NCBI RefSeq assembly: GCF_000699445.3
Contig: NC_067196.1
Coordinates: 310,001-374,000 of the forward strand
Direction of reading: 5' to 3'
Source of the DNA: Schistosoma haematobium
Taxonomy: Eukaryota; Platyhelminthes; Trematoda; Strigeidida; Schistosomatidae
Length of the DNA: 64,000 bases
The notes under the pieces are model-generated. The model was not told the origin of the DNA, searched no databases, and saw nothing but the letters and a program-made list of their open reading frames with translations. The position numbers and the translations under genes were made by a program. Shown here piece after piece: positions 46,541 through 59,145 of this stretch; position 1 is the first letter of the stretch, and every line of letters starts with the position of its first letter.

Positions 46541-46849
46541 AGGGGTACCACTAAATCAGTACAATCAGCAAGACATTGTTACTTTCGATTGATGAAACAG
46601 ACTACTTATATCTGTCGACATCAGTAAAACACACCGCAACATGATTCATAAGGAGTTTAAATAAAATATCACAAATTCAATGTAAAAATGCAAATTCGCT
46701 TCATGAATTTTTCGTTTTCAACTTTGTTTCAAGCTAATTTCAAATGTTGAGACATAAAATAAACTCGAATCAAACATCACAAAGATATCTTTGCAACACT
46801 AAAATAATCTGATTCAGATTGTAAGAATAACACAAAATGATTAGGGGAT

Positions 46850-47035
46850 TGGACGTTAACACAGTTGACTGCCAGCCGGTTCAGTAGTCTATAGTTTAAG
46901 CAATCGCGCATGAAACCTACGGGTTTTCTTATTTGATACTGACGAGTGAGATCGTGAATACGCATTGCTGAGGAGTCCTATACTGAGACGAAATGACCAT
47001 CCAGTGAATCCAAGTTTTCTACAGGTCGTGGAGAA
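46850..47035 (+). repeat. tRNA-like SINE with complete hammerhead-like core
   Basis: The tRNA-like part is at about 46865-46950 (diverged). It is followed by CUGAGGA at 46968-46974 and GAAA at 46990-46993, separated by GUCC-loop-GAC. In the hammerhead consensus CUGANGA...GAAA, the N position tolerates G, so the invariant bases are all present. Flanking stems are not demonstrated. See findings. Confidence 0.6.
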
Positions 47036-47299
47036 ATAGCATAAAGTTATTGGTCTATGAATATTGTTAGATTACTCAACATCTTTAAACAAGGCGAATT
47101 CATTTCAATAACACAAGATTCATAATTATAGCAGAATAATATGAATATCAGAGTAGAGGCTTGTGGAGATTGTGTTAAGTTTAGTAGTTCAATTCATGAG
47201 TCAATGTAAGCTGGACCACCATTGAGAACATAGAAGCACTAAACTGTTGATTCGTTCTAGTATGGGAGCCCTCATTAGTCCACATTCAGGACCTTTTCT

Positions 47300-47490
47300 C
47301 ATTGTTATTTAAAACTGTAATTGTGCATCTTGTGCTGAATTCATCAACATTGCCTTAGGTTACAGACATTATAAACACAGATGGATGGTGTCAAGCAGTG
47401 GAATCCACGACAAGCGTTTTCTCTTATTTAGGACCAGTCAGCTGTACATACTTACATCTCAGAGTTGATATTCACTCTTGGACTCCAACA
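47300..47490 (-). repeat. Sm-alpha-type repeat, hammerhead-bearing
   Basis: Ribozyme-sense strand is minus. The copy keeps the cleavage side (GTGGATTCCACTGCTTGAC on the minus strand), but the core reads CUGACUGGUCC, which breaks CUGANGA. The ORFs on both strands here are repeat sequence. Confidence 0.6.
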
Positions 47491-47872
47491 TACTACTCGG
47501 TTTATAAACAAACTGAACAAACCACATCAAACCACATGATAGAAAAACAACGTTTTTTACAAGATCTAACCAAAAGTGGCAACGGAATATGGGACAGAGT
47601 AATTCATAATCGACAGGGCATAACTCAAGAACGGTTAATCGTATCATAATAGTAGTCTGTAGGTCAAAATAAAGCTTATAATTAGAGGAACATGAATATA
47701 CATGGTTTAGCTACTTAACAATGATACGATAAGTAATATTGAAATTGAATATTGAATAAGAGAATATAATGAATTATTACACGTCAAGTATGACGATATT
47801 CGTTGATTGTTATTTAATAAAATGATCTTATTAGGTAAGGAATACATAGAATATCATACAATGAAGTGATTG

Positions 47873-47965
47873 AGTGAGTAATTGAGTATGCAAGTAATTG
47901 CCTGAGTGAGTGTGTGTGTGAGTGAGTACTTGAGTGTGCGAGTGATTGAATGGGTGAGCGTGTGA
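47873..47965 (+). repeat. GAGT-type microsatellite
   Basis: Imperfect tandem GAGT/GTGA units over about 90 bases. Confidence 0.7.
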
Positions 47966-48229
47966 GTAAATAACTCAACATATGTACCACATAAACTGAT
48001 CGATTTGTGTGTGAGCTGGAACACTACCCGGGTTCACAGAATGAAGCGGGTGGATTTCTTAGTGTGTTACACCCAGAGCCTATGACTTAAAGTAGTAATT
48101 CATAAGACCGTAGAGTAAGGTGACGAGAAGCGGTTCCGTGGTAGCTGGTGATCAACAATTGGTCCATACGTTATTTTTTCCTTGGGAATACTGGAGCCCA
48201 TACGCATCATTGGTTTGGTATCAGGGTAT

Positions 48230-49190
48230 TTCAACTTCCGTGAGATGATCCTCCGTATCCACCAACCTGGTTAAGGTATCGGATATTTGATTTTCATCTT
48301 CTCAATTTTGTAAACAACAGTAATGCTACGGGAAAACAGTCAGTGGGATTTCTCTGGCAGTGGGTGTATACGAATGGCTATGTGCGAGCATTTGTAGGAG
48401 GAGAGATAACGTTTCTCATCCTCGAGTTCGCTTATCGCCTTCTCAATTTCGCAAACAACAGTAATGATACGATAAGGTAATGAGTAAAACTTCATTGTCA
48501 GTGGTTGTATGCATGTGGACATGTGAGAGTATTTCAGTTAGGATAGTCGACATTACCCACTCTCGACTGTACCAGGGAATTCGGGAGGAAAAATAAATAC
48601 TGTTTGTAGATTTTTTCTTAAACCGTTATCAAGAAAATAATAAGCTGTTTAGATTATCTGCTGTCTTTCAGTAGTCATTTCATTAATAGATTTTCTTTAT
48701 TTGTAGTTTGTTTACGAATTAGCTTACTATTCTATATAGATGTTTTTAGACTACTTATTACAATATTATAAGTAGTTAAAATATCCTGTTGTAGTTTCTC
48801 AAAACATCAAAGTAATTTTTAACGGAAACTCAGTTGACAAATCCTTTATTTGCGTACCCAAACATTGTTACGCTCAATCTTTATTTGCAGGAGTTTGAAA
48901 CTACAGAACAGGTTCCTTTAAACAGATAATCCATGTAATGAACGAATGGATCACTCAGTAATAGGATAAACAGAAGGTGTAATCTCTTCTCAAGCGAAGA
49001 TGGATTGTGGCTAGCAGTGGAATGAAAAAAACGTGCATTTCGTTCTATTTGGGACTCGTCAGTTAGGTGTAACAGCATCTCAGAGTTGATGTTCGCTATG
49101 GAACTCGAACCTAGTGTCGTTCGAGTTATCCACTTCGCTAATGAGTCCTGAAAGCCACATGCTTGTACATGTAAGCTTAAATTGGCTACA
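48230..49190 (+). repeat. Direct repeat, left copy (includes an Sm-alpha unit)
   Basis: Matches 56500-57180 in the same orientation, including ACAGTCAGTGGGATTTCTCT (one mismatch), CTACTTATTACAAT and TAATGAACGAATGGATCA. This copy has an extra internal duplication (about 48295-48390 repeated at 48430-48540). It ends in an Sm-alpha unit at about 48995-49190. Confidence 0.7.
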
Positions 49191-49445
49191 TATTCTTTTA
49201 CTTCAATCTTCTCATTGTTGTTAAGGACTGCAATTTATCAAACTCTTATTAACATATGTGCATCCTATACGGATTGTCTCGACATCAGCTTAATTCTCAA
49301 GGATTCCATACGAAGATAGTAAGTGACTAGTAATGAAATCCAAGATACAGATTTCGTCCTATTTAAGACTCATCAACTAGACAAATGTACATTCCAGTGT
49401 TCATCTATCACTTCACAACTCAAACCAATACCATACACCTACTCA
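48990..49445 (-). repeat. Sm-alpha tandem dimer
   Basis: Two Sm-alpha units lie head to tail (about 48990-49190 and 49190-49445). In the first, on the minus strand, CUGACGA (49056-49062) and GAAA (49038-49041) satisfy the hammerhead core, but the cleavage site side has changed to GUU with loss of stem pairing. In the second, the core differs by one base (UUGAUGA instead of CUGAUGA). The first unit also keeps a B-box-like GGTTCGAGTTCC. Confidence 0.65.
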
Positions 49446-50309
49446 ACTACTAAATCTCTCATCCATAGAAACATTCAAACAAACACTACCTTCACTTTTT
49501 TTATTTCTCTGTCTATTCAAAAATTTAAAAAAATTCAGAAGAAAAACGTCATTGATCGTATTGATTGATTTTCTTCTTTTTTCTTCTTTTTTTCTTTGTT
49601 TTCATCATCAGTAAGAAAATTATTATCTACATGTTATACGAAGATAATTGATCCAATTTTGTTTCTCTTAGAGACAAGAGAAACAATGTGGTCGGGTGAT
49701 TTTCACATTTGTAACCTTCATATACATTTAGAATGATCTTTGAAGGATTCGGTGTACTGTTCTTTTTTCTCTCGTTTTCTCTTTCTCGTTTCCTTCCTTT
49801 CTTTAACACACATTCTCTGAAGAAGTAAATTATCATGAGTGACGAAACATAAGAATATCTAATTATATCTTTTAATCTATGCATTATGATATCTAACTCC
49901 ATCTGTAGCTCTTCTACAAGTACAGACTGTGCTATGCATATGTAATAGTGGATTGTTGGGCATGAGATTTGCGACCACATTCCGTAGAAAACTTACTCGC
50001 TTAGAAAAGAGAGCGAACCAGAAAACAAAATTCAATTGTTATATTTTTAAATATACTATTATGAATAGACTTCCGTATGTGAGTGAAAGTGATAGAGAAC
50101 TAACATGATGATCAGTTCTAGTGTTGAAGTGAAATGTTGCTGTGATCAATATATACTTTCGAGTTGATTCAGTTGAAGTAACAAAACTTCATTTATTTCA
50201 TTAGAAAAAGTTATATATCCGCCTTTAAAAACTATTAAGAAGAGGAAATATTTGTGAAATTTGAGTAATTTAATAGTTGAAATGATGAGTTAATTAAAGC
50301 TAGTCGACC
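49446..50309. other. Polypyrimidine-rich spacer
   Basis: Contains CT-rich runs at about 49568-49605 and 49758-49805. ORFs over them are low-complexity and not genes. Confidence 0.4.
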
Positions 50310-50480
50310 ATAGAAAACCTAGAATTATTAGACGGTAGAGCAATTTCGTGGATTGCTTGAAGTCGGACATATACACCACAGGGTGATGATCGGTTAAGCG
50401 GTCTACAGGTTAAGTTTTCGTGCACCAGACAGAGGGTTTGAATCGTGACTGCGAGGTCATGTTGACACATTCATCTTTAA
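50310..50480 (+). repeat. tRNA-like SINE, diverged
   Basis: Lead-in GAGCAATTTCGTGGATTGCT and tRNA-like part to about 50455. The 3' hammerhead-like part is missing. Confidence 0.6.
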
Positions 50481-50514
50481 TATTAATTACAGTTGACATC
50501 CTGGACTCATTTCA

Positions 50515-50700
50515 AATAGTTGACCATCGAAAATCAAAAATCATTAGACTACGGTTTTGTTTTAGTATGAGACTTGTAAGCAGTGAGTATTCATGATCTA
50601 ATACAGGATATCTATATGTCACAAAGAGTTTTCAATATACTTGTCCAGCCTCTAGTTTAATTAGCTAATGTAATCAGTAGGAGGGTTTTGTAAAGATTGT
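50515..50700 (-). repeat. tRNA-like SINE, diverged, opposite strand
   Basis: The tail (TTGACCATCGAAAA on the plus strand) and body match the family in reverse. The tRNA-like region is largely decayed. With 50310-50480 it forms an inverted pair. Confidence 0.45.
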
Positions 50701-51644
50701 AGTGGTATTCAGTATTTTTGATCAAATTTCTTGTTCATTTATATGTCAATACTACTTAAATGAATGTGATTTTCATTGGAGATTTCTATTTAGGCATAAA
50801 TATGTTCTTTATTGCATACTGTCAATCAGTGGAATAAGAAACATACATTCATTAATGATTAGAGCTTTCAATCTAATGTATAACGAGGACTATACTTTAG
50901 TATGTAATGTTATTGAAAGAATGACTACTGGTAGTGAATAAGACACGATGAGATTATAATGTGTGAAAACATTTGAGCGACGTTAATGTCACCTTCAGAA
51001 TGAGGGTTATAAACCAATGTGAAAAATAAAGATTATGATTTACAGTTGATGAGTAAGGTTAGGAATTAGATGAAGGGGTTTTCATCACGAAATGACATGA
51101 ACTACAATGCCACAAACTCTATTTAGCCAAATGGATGAATGAGTTTTACGCTCAACTTCAAGATCTATTCTCTCATCACTTTGAGATCAGTCAAAAAGTC
51201 AAAACAGTAGACCTGTGACACGAAGAGACCGAGTTTAAAGTCCTTTGTAAGCTATTATGATCAGTTTTATACCATACTGACATTTGTTAGTCATAATCAA
51301 AGTAGAATTTAATTTATCTCTTGAGGTGATTGAAAGATGAATTATGGAAACCATCTACCATTTAACGTTACTGAGGTTTCGAAATCCATTCTCGTATTTG
51401 ACCAATTTAACGTACTTATTCAACAACGTGATTTAAGTGGATGATTGTATACGAGGATTAGTGACATACATATATCTTAATGGCCATCAGAACCGAAGAA
51501 GAAACTTGCTTCATATGTGGAGTCAGCATAAAGCTAACAAGCTGTATTCATAGCAATTCATTTATCAAACTATAGATTATCTATTACATCAATCAGAAGG
51601 GTTTTTGTACATAATATAGTATTTTCAATAGTTAAGATGATGAG
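50701..51644. other. No supported feature
   Basis: A+T-rich sequence; a 79-codon ORF at 50702 has no motif. Confidence 0.35.
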
Positions 51645-51735
51645 TCAGTTAAAGCTAGACCACCATGCAAAACCTCGAGACATTGGATGGCCGTTTCGTT
51701 CTAATGTGGGATTCCTCAGCAGTGCGCATCATCAT
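51645..51735 (-). repeat. tRNA-like SINE 3' fragment with hammerhead-like core
   Basis: On the minus strand CUGAGGA (51720-51714) and GAAA (51698-51695) are both intact. Stem II is weak (AUCC against GAAC). The tRNA-like part is replaced by another repeat at 51735. Confidence 0.55.
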
Positions 51736-54370
51736 CATCATTTTCGTTACACCATTCATTGTCTGTCCTAATACTCTGCTCTTCGAACATTCTTAGCCTT
51801 CTGCCATCGGGCATTTCACATTCGATTGATGACAAATATTACCTATATATGTCAACATCAGTAACATACACCACATAAGTATTTATATGAATTGTATATA
51901 TCTAAAGCTGTAAGATTCAGAAAAATGGGAATATTCCAAAACGAACTGATATATTTTCACTAACAAGAAGAGAAAAGTCTTAGGTTTTGAATAGAGAACC
52001 TAAACTGAATAGAATAGTTACCATTAGATTAAAAGGGAAAATAAAAAGATACAAATAATGAATTTCTTTTAGAAATTTCAAACTACATGACAATACTACT
52101 TATTTCTCCGATAGATTAATAGGCAATGTTCTATTATTAATGAGACTATAATTTGTGGATGACCTTTGAGTGGCTCCAAAATGACCTTGAGAATGTCCAC
52201 CTAATTACTATAGCTAACTGAGGATCAGGAGCCTGTGTGAAGAAACAAAGATTATGACTATTGTTTAAGCAACTAGATATCAAGAAGACTAAGATGAAAT
52301 ATTATGTGGTTGTATGTAGTCTTTCTTATGACTACATGACGTGTAAATAGCTAGGTGGGTACATCATGGACTATAAAGCTTGATGACCCTGATTCGAATC
52401 ATTAAAGTAACATCAATACCCTAAACATTGTAGATATATCCTATTGATCAGTGTCAAATAACATGAAACGTAATTGTGTAGTTATCTACTAACTACATTC
52501 AACTACTTAACATTCATATTCCTTTATTATATTTATGGAATCGGAATGAATATTCATCACTATGATTAACTGTATCACAATTTGAATATTTGTTATTGAG
52601 TGTTAAATTTGTCTTACATTGTTTCTACTCGCTCCCTTTCCACTCTTTTTATATTGTGTTTTATACTACTTATTTACATTCACTAAGCAGTTGTATTCCC
52701 AACAATGTTATCACTTATGTTGTAACGTAAGTTGTAGTGTAACATTCTGAAATGTTCACGTGTACTTATAACGTTTATTGTACTTATCATTGTATTTATC
52801 ATTATCATCACTGTACCTTAATCACTGTAGTGGTTACCCATAGTTTTTGCATTTGTTTAGACGCCATAGTTTCTATATGGTTTTGCACTTGATTTAGGTT
52901 TCGGTTGTTCGTAAACTGTTATCGAATTTAGACACAGCTATTAGCTCTCCTTTGTAATATCGTATGTTACAATCTTTCTTTATGTTACTGTTATAGGAAG
53001 CCTTCTTATTTTCGTACTTGAAGGACGTGTTTAAACGTCCCAGACACCTCACAAGTTGAAGTTTGTAACTAAATTTTGTGTATTATTCAATGAAGAACCG
53101 TAGTTATACTAAATGTGGTTAGTTTGTAGATGATAATGGTATCAATACATCTGGATTGATTGGACTCAACCATCAACGTCAAAAATGACAATTTGTTTGA
53201 AGATAAAATTTCAGATTTCACTAACTTATCGATTGTATTCATGAATGATTAATTTCACATCAGGTTAGATAGTAATAAAGACTAGAAATCGCTAGATGAA
53301 TATAGCAGTATAATATAAGGTTGTTTAAGAATAGGTTATCATAACCCCTCTAGAGATCTGTGATGAACACAGCCTACAAGTTACCATAATATCCCGTTTG
53401 CTTGACGAATAGAAATTAATCAATATAAGGTTGTGGAGATTACTAAGTTTTTGATCGAGACCATGAATCGATTGATGTTTGACCATCAGTGTTAGCCATT
53501 TCGTCTAAATTGATCTAAAGAATATCTGAGAACCATACAGTGAATGCTTCATCAATCGTCTCGGATTTTATTGTTCATTCGTTTCCAAAGCGATCAACCT
53601 CAGCTCTCAATCTATTCTCCTTGATCTTCAAAACCTTGTACCACCACGTATTTCAATTTCTGTGGATGATACATACTAATTATATCTGTCAACATCAGTA
53701 GAACACATAACATAATACTGTCTCACCTCTTTTTAATTCATATTCATATTAATTTTCAAACATATATGGTGATGTTATATCTTGAGCTGATGTACAGTTA
53801 AACTAGGAGTAGTATTGTTTTGATGAACTGATTCGCTGACTTATTCAATAAAGAAAATGAAGATAGTTTCAATGTCAAACAGAGGAATTAATCCGAAACC
53901 AGCTACGCAGTTAACAGTCCTTCTCGTCAAATGTCAACATTATGTGTCAACAAATTCGTATTCAAACCTAATTTATGGATCAGTTTTTGTGAAAATAATG
54001 ACAACTTAAGAGGTGATGTCAGAATCTAGTAATTCACATGTCCGAATTCATTTAGTTTCGCATATAACACTATCTGTGTAGTAAACGACTACACGACTGG
54101 TGACAATCGAATATATCTGTATACAGAATTACACAATTACTTGGTAATATCCCAAAAGCTATTTATAATATATACTTTCTTTGCTAAATGTCAATCAATC
54201 ATCTCAGACGTCATTGTTCCTTCGTCTCTATACTAATCACTCTGTGTTCTCATCCACTTCTCATCAAATTTTCTCGACCTCCTACCTCGAGATATTCCAC
54301 TTTCTCTTGATGATACATACTACTTATATCTGCCAACATTAGTAGTACACATTATAAAAAAGAATTATCA
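51730..54370 (+). repeat. Left arm of a large interrupted inverted repeat
   Basis: Holds three copies of a dispersed unit marked by CTACTTATATCTG(T/C)CAACAT-like strings (about 51845, 53685, 54315), plus segments 52245-52400, 53230-53480 and 53990-54140. All of these recur in reverse order on the opposite strand between 63370 and 59850. An LTR-like piece (52753-53110) is inserted in this arm only. No ORF of note. Confidence 0.5.
52753..53110 (+). repeat. LTR-like fragment
   Basis: Matches 55687-56093 over about 350 bases, including CTTATAACGTTTATTGTACTT near the start and CACCTCACAAGTTGA near the end. It stops short of the CTTCGATAGA end, so the right terminus is missing. Confidence 0.55.
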
Positions 54371-55289
54371 GTTTGAATAATGCAAAAATATGTGAATGAA
54401 TAGCATCTATAGACCATGTTAGCCATAGAATTTTCAATATGCATGTACATTCATGAAGTCAAATCGATAAAAAGAAATAAACAGTTACGTATCCAAAGTA
54501 AAATGAGTCCTGTCAAATAAATGATGTAATTCTATCAGCTGACAATGAGTCAATTCCATCATTCATACATCAATAGACAATTATTTGTACAGTTTTAGTC
54601 AACAAAGCTGCAAAGTATCAAGTCATTTGATCATCAAGAAATATGAACTAATTACTTATAGAAAGAAAAATAGATCATTCTTCCAAGCAAAAGATATCTT
54701 GATACACTTTTTGAATAGGTTCAAGCAATGGACTTCGAGAAGATTAATCATAGTTATAGAACCATACAGTGATCTTGATATTCTATAAGCTTCTAAAAAC
54801 CATGATAGCAATGGCACGAAGATTGATAATGATTGAATCAAGATAACAGAGAACTAATCATTCACTTTGTTTTTCTGCAGAACGTTAGATGAGTTAAATA
54901 TCTTTTATTATATTTTGGGTTCTGAAGACCTTTCAATGAATTATTTAGGTTTCCTTACAGAAAGCGATTGGTAGGAGGTCCTGGATGATTAAAATAACGA
55001 TATCATTATGTGTATATAAGACAAGATTTCAGGAGCCTGAAACTAATTGGGTATCGGATCGTTAGATATTAAAATTATCCATCTATGGAAATTCTCTCCA
55101 CATCAATACCTTCAGAAGATGATGAAACCTTAGATCGAACTCACAGAGCATTTGATTTCAAAGCTAGGAATGAAAGTTAATTATTTCAGTAAAGTTCTTG
55201 AAGAGTTGAACATCATATCCGTGTCGGCTAGAGACGGATGTTCAGCTCAGATATCTGATGAATGCTTGTGGAAGATCATGGATCTACTG
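54371..55289. other. No supported feature
   Basis: A+T-rich sequence; overlapping opposite-strand ORFs near 54.6-54.8 kb show no motif. Confidence 0.35.
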
Positions 55290-55680
55290 AAGTTGTACAT
55301 TAACGCTGTTGGACGTCGACCATCTGAGTGGTGTAGAGGTTAGGCATTGGTGATCGAGTTCATTGGTCCCGAATTCGAGACCCGTGTGTTTACGAAATTG
55401 ATAAGGTGAAAAAAGAATTCCATTGCTTTAACTACGTTGCTAGATACGGAGGATCTACTCAAGGTAGTTGGAAAACCCTGATACCAAACTATTGATGCAT
55501 GTGGTCTCCAGTGTCCTGAAGGAACAAATAAAGTATGAACCAATTGTTGACCGTCTGCTACCACGAAACTGCATCTCGCAACTTTTTTCTACTTCCTGAC
55601 GGATTAGTCCACTAGGTCATCGGTTCTGAGAGGGTAACCCACCAAGAAAACAATCTGCTTCAGTCTGACTACCCCGGTAG
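55290..55680 (+). repeat. tRNA-like SINE followed by G+C-richer repeat
   Basis: The tRNA-like part has GAGTGGTGTAGAGGTTAGGC and GAATTCGAGACCCG at 55325-55385. The segment 55400-55680 resembles parts of 34480-34940 and 47980-48280. The two may belong to one composite element. Confidence 0.5.
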
Positions 55681-55686
55681 TATCCC

Positions 55687-56093
55687 TGTTTACACATACT
55701 TATAACGTTTATTGTACTTAACATTGTATTTATCATTATCATTACTGTACCTTAATCACTGTAGTGGTTATACACATTCTCCATAATGTTTCGCTCTTGA
55801 TTCGGGTTTCCATTGTTCATAAACTGTTATCAAATTTAAACACAGCTAACAACCGTCTTTTGTACTATCGTATGTTGTAATTATTCTTCATGTTACTGTT
55901 ACATGAAGCCTTTTTATTTTCGTACTTGAAATATGCGTTTAAACTCTCCAGACACCTCACAAGTTGAGGTTTGTAACTAAATTTTGTGTATTATTCAATA
56001 AAGAATCGATATTGTAGACAAATCGTTGTTTTGGAAAATTCGATCTTGCGCGTATCTCAATCGGATGACTTAGACGCTTCGATAGATCTAACA
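55687..56093 (+). repeat. Solo LTR-like element
   Basis: About 407 bases beginning TGT and ending ACA, with AATAAAG near 55999. It is the most complete of three related copies (others 52753-53110 and 17060-17250). No matching target-site duplication is visible and no internal retroelement region adjoins. The exact element family is not identified. Confidence 0.5.
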
Positions 56094-56499
56094 TTGATGA
56101 AGTTTTATTGGTTCCATTTAAAGTGGAGTGATTATGAGTTACATAGTGATAAAACCCTGAGAATCATCATACACTTACTTTTCTAATAATAGATATCAAT
56201 AGGATAGTAATTAAAGATCACAATATATTGGTTTGTCAGTAGGTAAATGATTGATGTATATTATGTGATAATTGTGTTTTAGTGGTAGTAACAATGAATG
56301 GGGTTAATAGTCTGGATGAGGGATTTGTAGTATGTGTTCCATTCTCGTCCTCTTATTTTCAATTTTCCCAATTTTCTGTCTCCAAACATTCCACTTTCGA
56401 TCATTGATACATACTACTTATGTCTGTCGGGATTGAGTAGCACACATTACACTAAAACTACCGACTTCCTACTCGAGATGTGAAATCAGCTGACTGAGA

Positions 56500-57180
56500 T
56501 ACAGAGGAAGACAGTACTATACAGGGTTTTCCAACTCCCTTGAGTAGATCGTTCGTATCCAGCAAACTAGTTAAATCATCGGGCTACGAGAAAACAGTCA
56601 GTAGGATTTCTCTGGCAGTGGCTGTATACTCTCCACCGTACCAGGGAATTTGGGAGCAAAAACAAATAACGTTCGCAGATTTTCGCTTAAACCGTTATTA
56701 ACAGAACAATGAGCTGTTTCGATTCTCTACTGTCTTTCTGAAGTCATTTCATTAATGGATTTTCTTTATTTGTATAGCTTACCATTCTATATAGATGTAT
56801 TTAGACTACTTATTACAATGTTATAAGTAGTCAAACAATCCTGTTGTAGTTTTATTTTTCAAAACATCAATCTAATTTTTAATAGAAACTGAGTTAACAA
56901 ATCGTTTATTTGTGCACACAAACATTGTTTTGCGCATTCTATATTTGCAGCAGTTTTACACTATAGAACAGGTTTCTTCAATCAGACAATTCGTGTAATG
57001 AACGAATGGATCATAAAGCGTTAGGATAAAATGTAATCTCTCCTCAAGCAAAAATGGATAGTGGCTAGCAGTGGAATCCAGGACATGCGTTTCGTTCTAA
57101 TTGGGACCTGCATCGCAGTGTTGATGTTCATTGCGGGACTCGAACCCATCGATTTCATCCCTAAATAAGAATAGGAAGAT
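56500..57180 (+). repeat. Direct repeat, right copy (with defective Sm-alpha)
   Basis: Same-strand partner of 48230-49190. Its Sm-alpha unit (about 57050-57150, ribozyme sense on the minus strand) keeps GAAACGCATGTC and CTGGATTCCACTGC, the cleavage half, but has lost most of CUGAUGA. It keeps a clear B-box-like GGTTCGAGTCCCGC. Confidence 0.7.
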
Positions 57181-58955
57181 AGAAGTAACAAAACAACATC
57201 GTTTATTTAATAATTTCTACAGATCACAATAGCATCAAAGTTGTATGGAAACTGAACTATTCAAATGAAAACTTTGAAGTGTTAGTTAAATTATTCCCTT
57301 TATCTATCATCAGACAGAACGAGAAAAGTGCAACCTCTTCTAAATAAACACGTTTCAAAATGACTTCCATGTAAGATCTTAAAGAGTAGGCAGTTACATC
57401 ATAACAAACCTACAATTTTAGGTTCAAGTCTATTATTAGAGCACTACTACTATTATCATAGTAGACCATAATTCTACGCTCCCACTAGTACAGATTCTGA
57501 AATGCCAAATAACATATTACTACGCATTATAATATCTGCATCACTTTAACAACTACCGGACAATCTACCACTATCAACCCTACCAATACTACATCTGTAA
57601 TTAATGTAGAGAGTAGGTAATAGTAAACAGATTTATTAAGTTATGCCAATACACATACTGCATAACTGAAATGTGCGAAAAGTACATGATGTAAATAATT
57701 TGCCAAATTTTCTTTAATTGTTATTTCACAATCACCATCGTCCTTTCATTTCCTTTCTCATTTTAGTTGCTAACCGTTTTATCTTCTCTCCTCTTTTCTC
57801 TTCCTTCCGCTATTATCCGTCTGAATTCTACTTTCAATTCTTGAACCGTTTCTATATTCTGAAATGAGATGAAAACCGAATAATGTTTTATCTTTAGCAG
57901 AAGAGGAATTCAACTTAAACTATCCTGATTCACAGGCGTTTGGATTTAAATCGTGGATAGGCATCAGCTCTCTTTAGTTATGAAAATAAATCGTGAATTT
58001 CTATGCCTAATTTGATTGTCTGTATGATCGAGTGAAAAGCGATAACAGAACGGATATTGTGAAAACTGAAGTTCATTTCCTCGAATGTCCATCGACTATC
58101 ACTCTATTGTATACTTGTCAAGTGTTCAGATTATATAGATACATATATAGAATGATTTCATTCAACACGATCTTTCGAATAACCCACTCAATATTGTCAT
58201 CCGATTCATTATTCCGTAATCCCTTTTCGGTCTATTTTTTACGGCTCACTTCAATCATAACCATCTTCCAACTGATTCATGTATATTTTCCATTTTATAA
58301 TTTGATGTGGCCTAATATGTCTGTTTGCAAATAACGTCTGCTATTGTAAGACTTTGTTAGTCAAGACTTGTTACTGACTTTTCAAATTGAGAGAAATGAC
58401 TAGGTGTGAATCCATGGCATTGTGGTTTAATAAGGATTCGACTCATGGTAACTACCGCTTCTTGCACATAGATTTAGTTCATTAATATCATGATTTTGAT
58501 TCATATTTTTGTCACGTGACAATAATATATTCATTCCATGCTACTTGAAATTATGAAGTCATGTTGTGGCATCGTCATTTTATTCGAAAATGTAAGGGAA
58601 ATACCAAAGACATTGAAAACAACGACACGCTCTAATACTTCATCAGAAAATGCTTATCAAACTGATCAGCAAACACTACATTAACAGAAAAAAAAATTGA
58701 ATGGACTCATTATCCTATTCAACGTGAACAACACATGTGCATAACTGAAGATTGCGGTAAAATTGAATTACTAGTTGGACGATACACAAATCCTTCATCA
58801 TCTAAAAGCTGAACAATCAATATAGATTTGAGTGGGTCATATACATGCTTAACTATTTTCCAAATAATTTAGATGGGGAAGAAACATTTAGTGCTACGAA
58901 ACACTTACAAATCAATTAGAATGAACAATCCACCATTGTTTTCACTGAGTTACTG
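57181..58955. other. No supported feature
   Basis: A+T-rich non-coding sequence. A 100-codon frame at 58032-58334 is hydrophobic-rich but without motif or splice context. Confidence 0.35.
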
Positions 58956-59145
58956 CCTCAACGACATACACGGTTGAACTACACTGACCACAGACTGTCA
59001 TTAGATCTTAAGGAAATACCTCACGAAGCAAGTCACAAGTGAACACATGATGATTATTGTTCAAATGGGGTTTCGACCACACTCTAGTAATTTTTAACAG
59101 TTGATTTCATGGATCAATTATAGCTAGACCACCATGGGAAACACC
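58956..59145 (-). repeat. tRNA-like SINE flank fragment
   Basis: Outer part of the long SINE unit (TTAAGGAAATACCTC, then the AGCTAGACCACCATG tail), on the minus strand. Confidence 0.5.

Noticed and set aside
47398..47649. Overlapping ORFs on both strands near 47.5 kb
   Set aside because: They lie on an Sm-alpha unit and flanking DNA with no independent coding evidence.
47873..47965. Possible CRISPR-like or satellite array
   Set aside because: Units are 4 bases, imperfect, with no spacers; it is an ordinary microsatellite in a eukaryotic genome.
49627..49980. 117-codon minus-strand ORF
   Set aside because: Much of it is low-complexity Lys/Arg/Glu sequence from a polypyrimidine tract, with no motif or splice context.
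58032..58334. 100-codon plus-strand ORF
   Set aside because: No Met-led signal, motif, splice partner or second copy; length is within chance for this composition.
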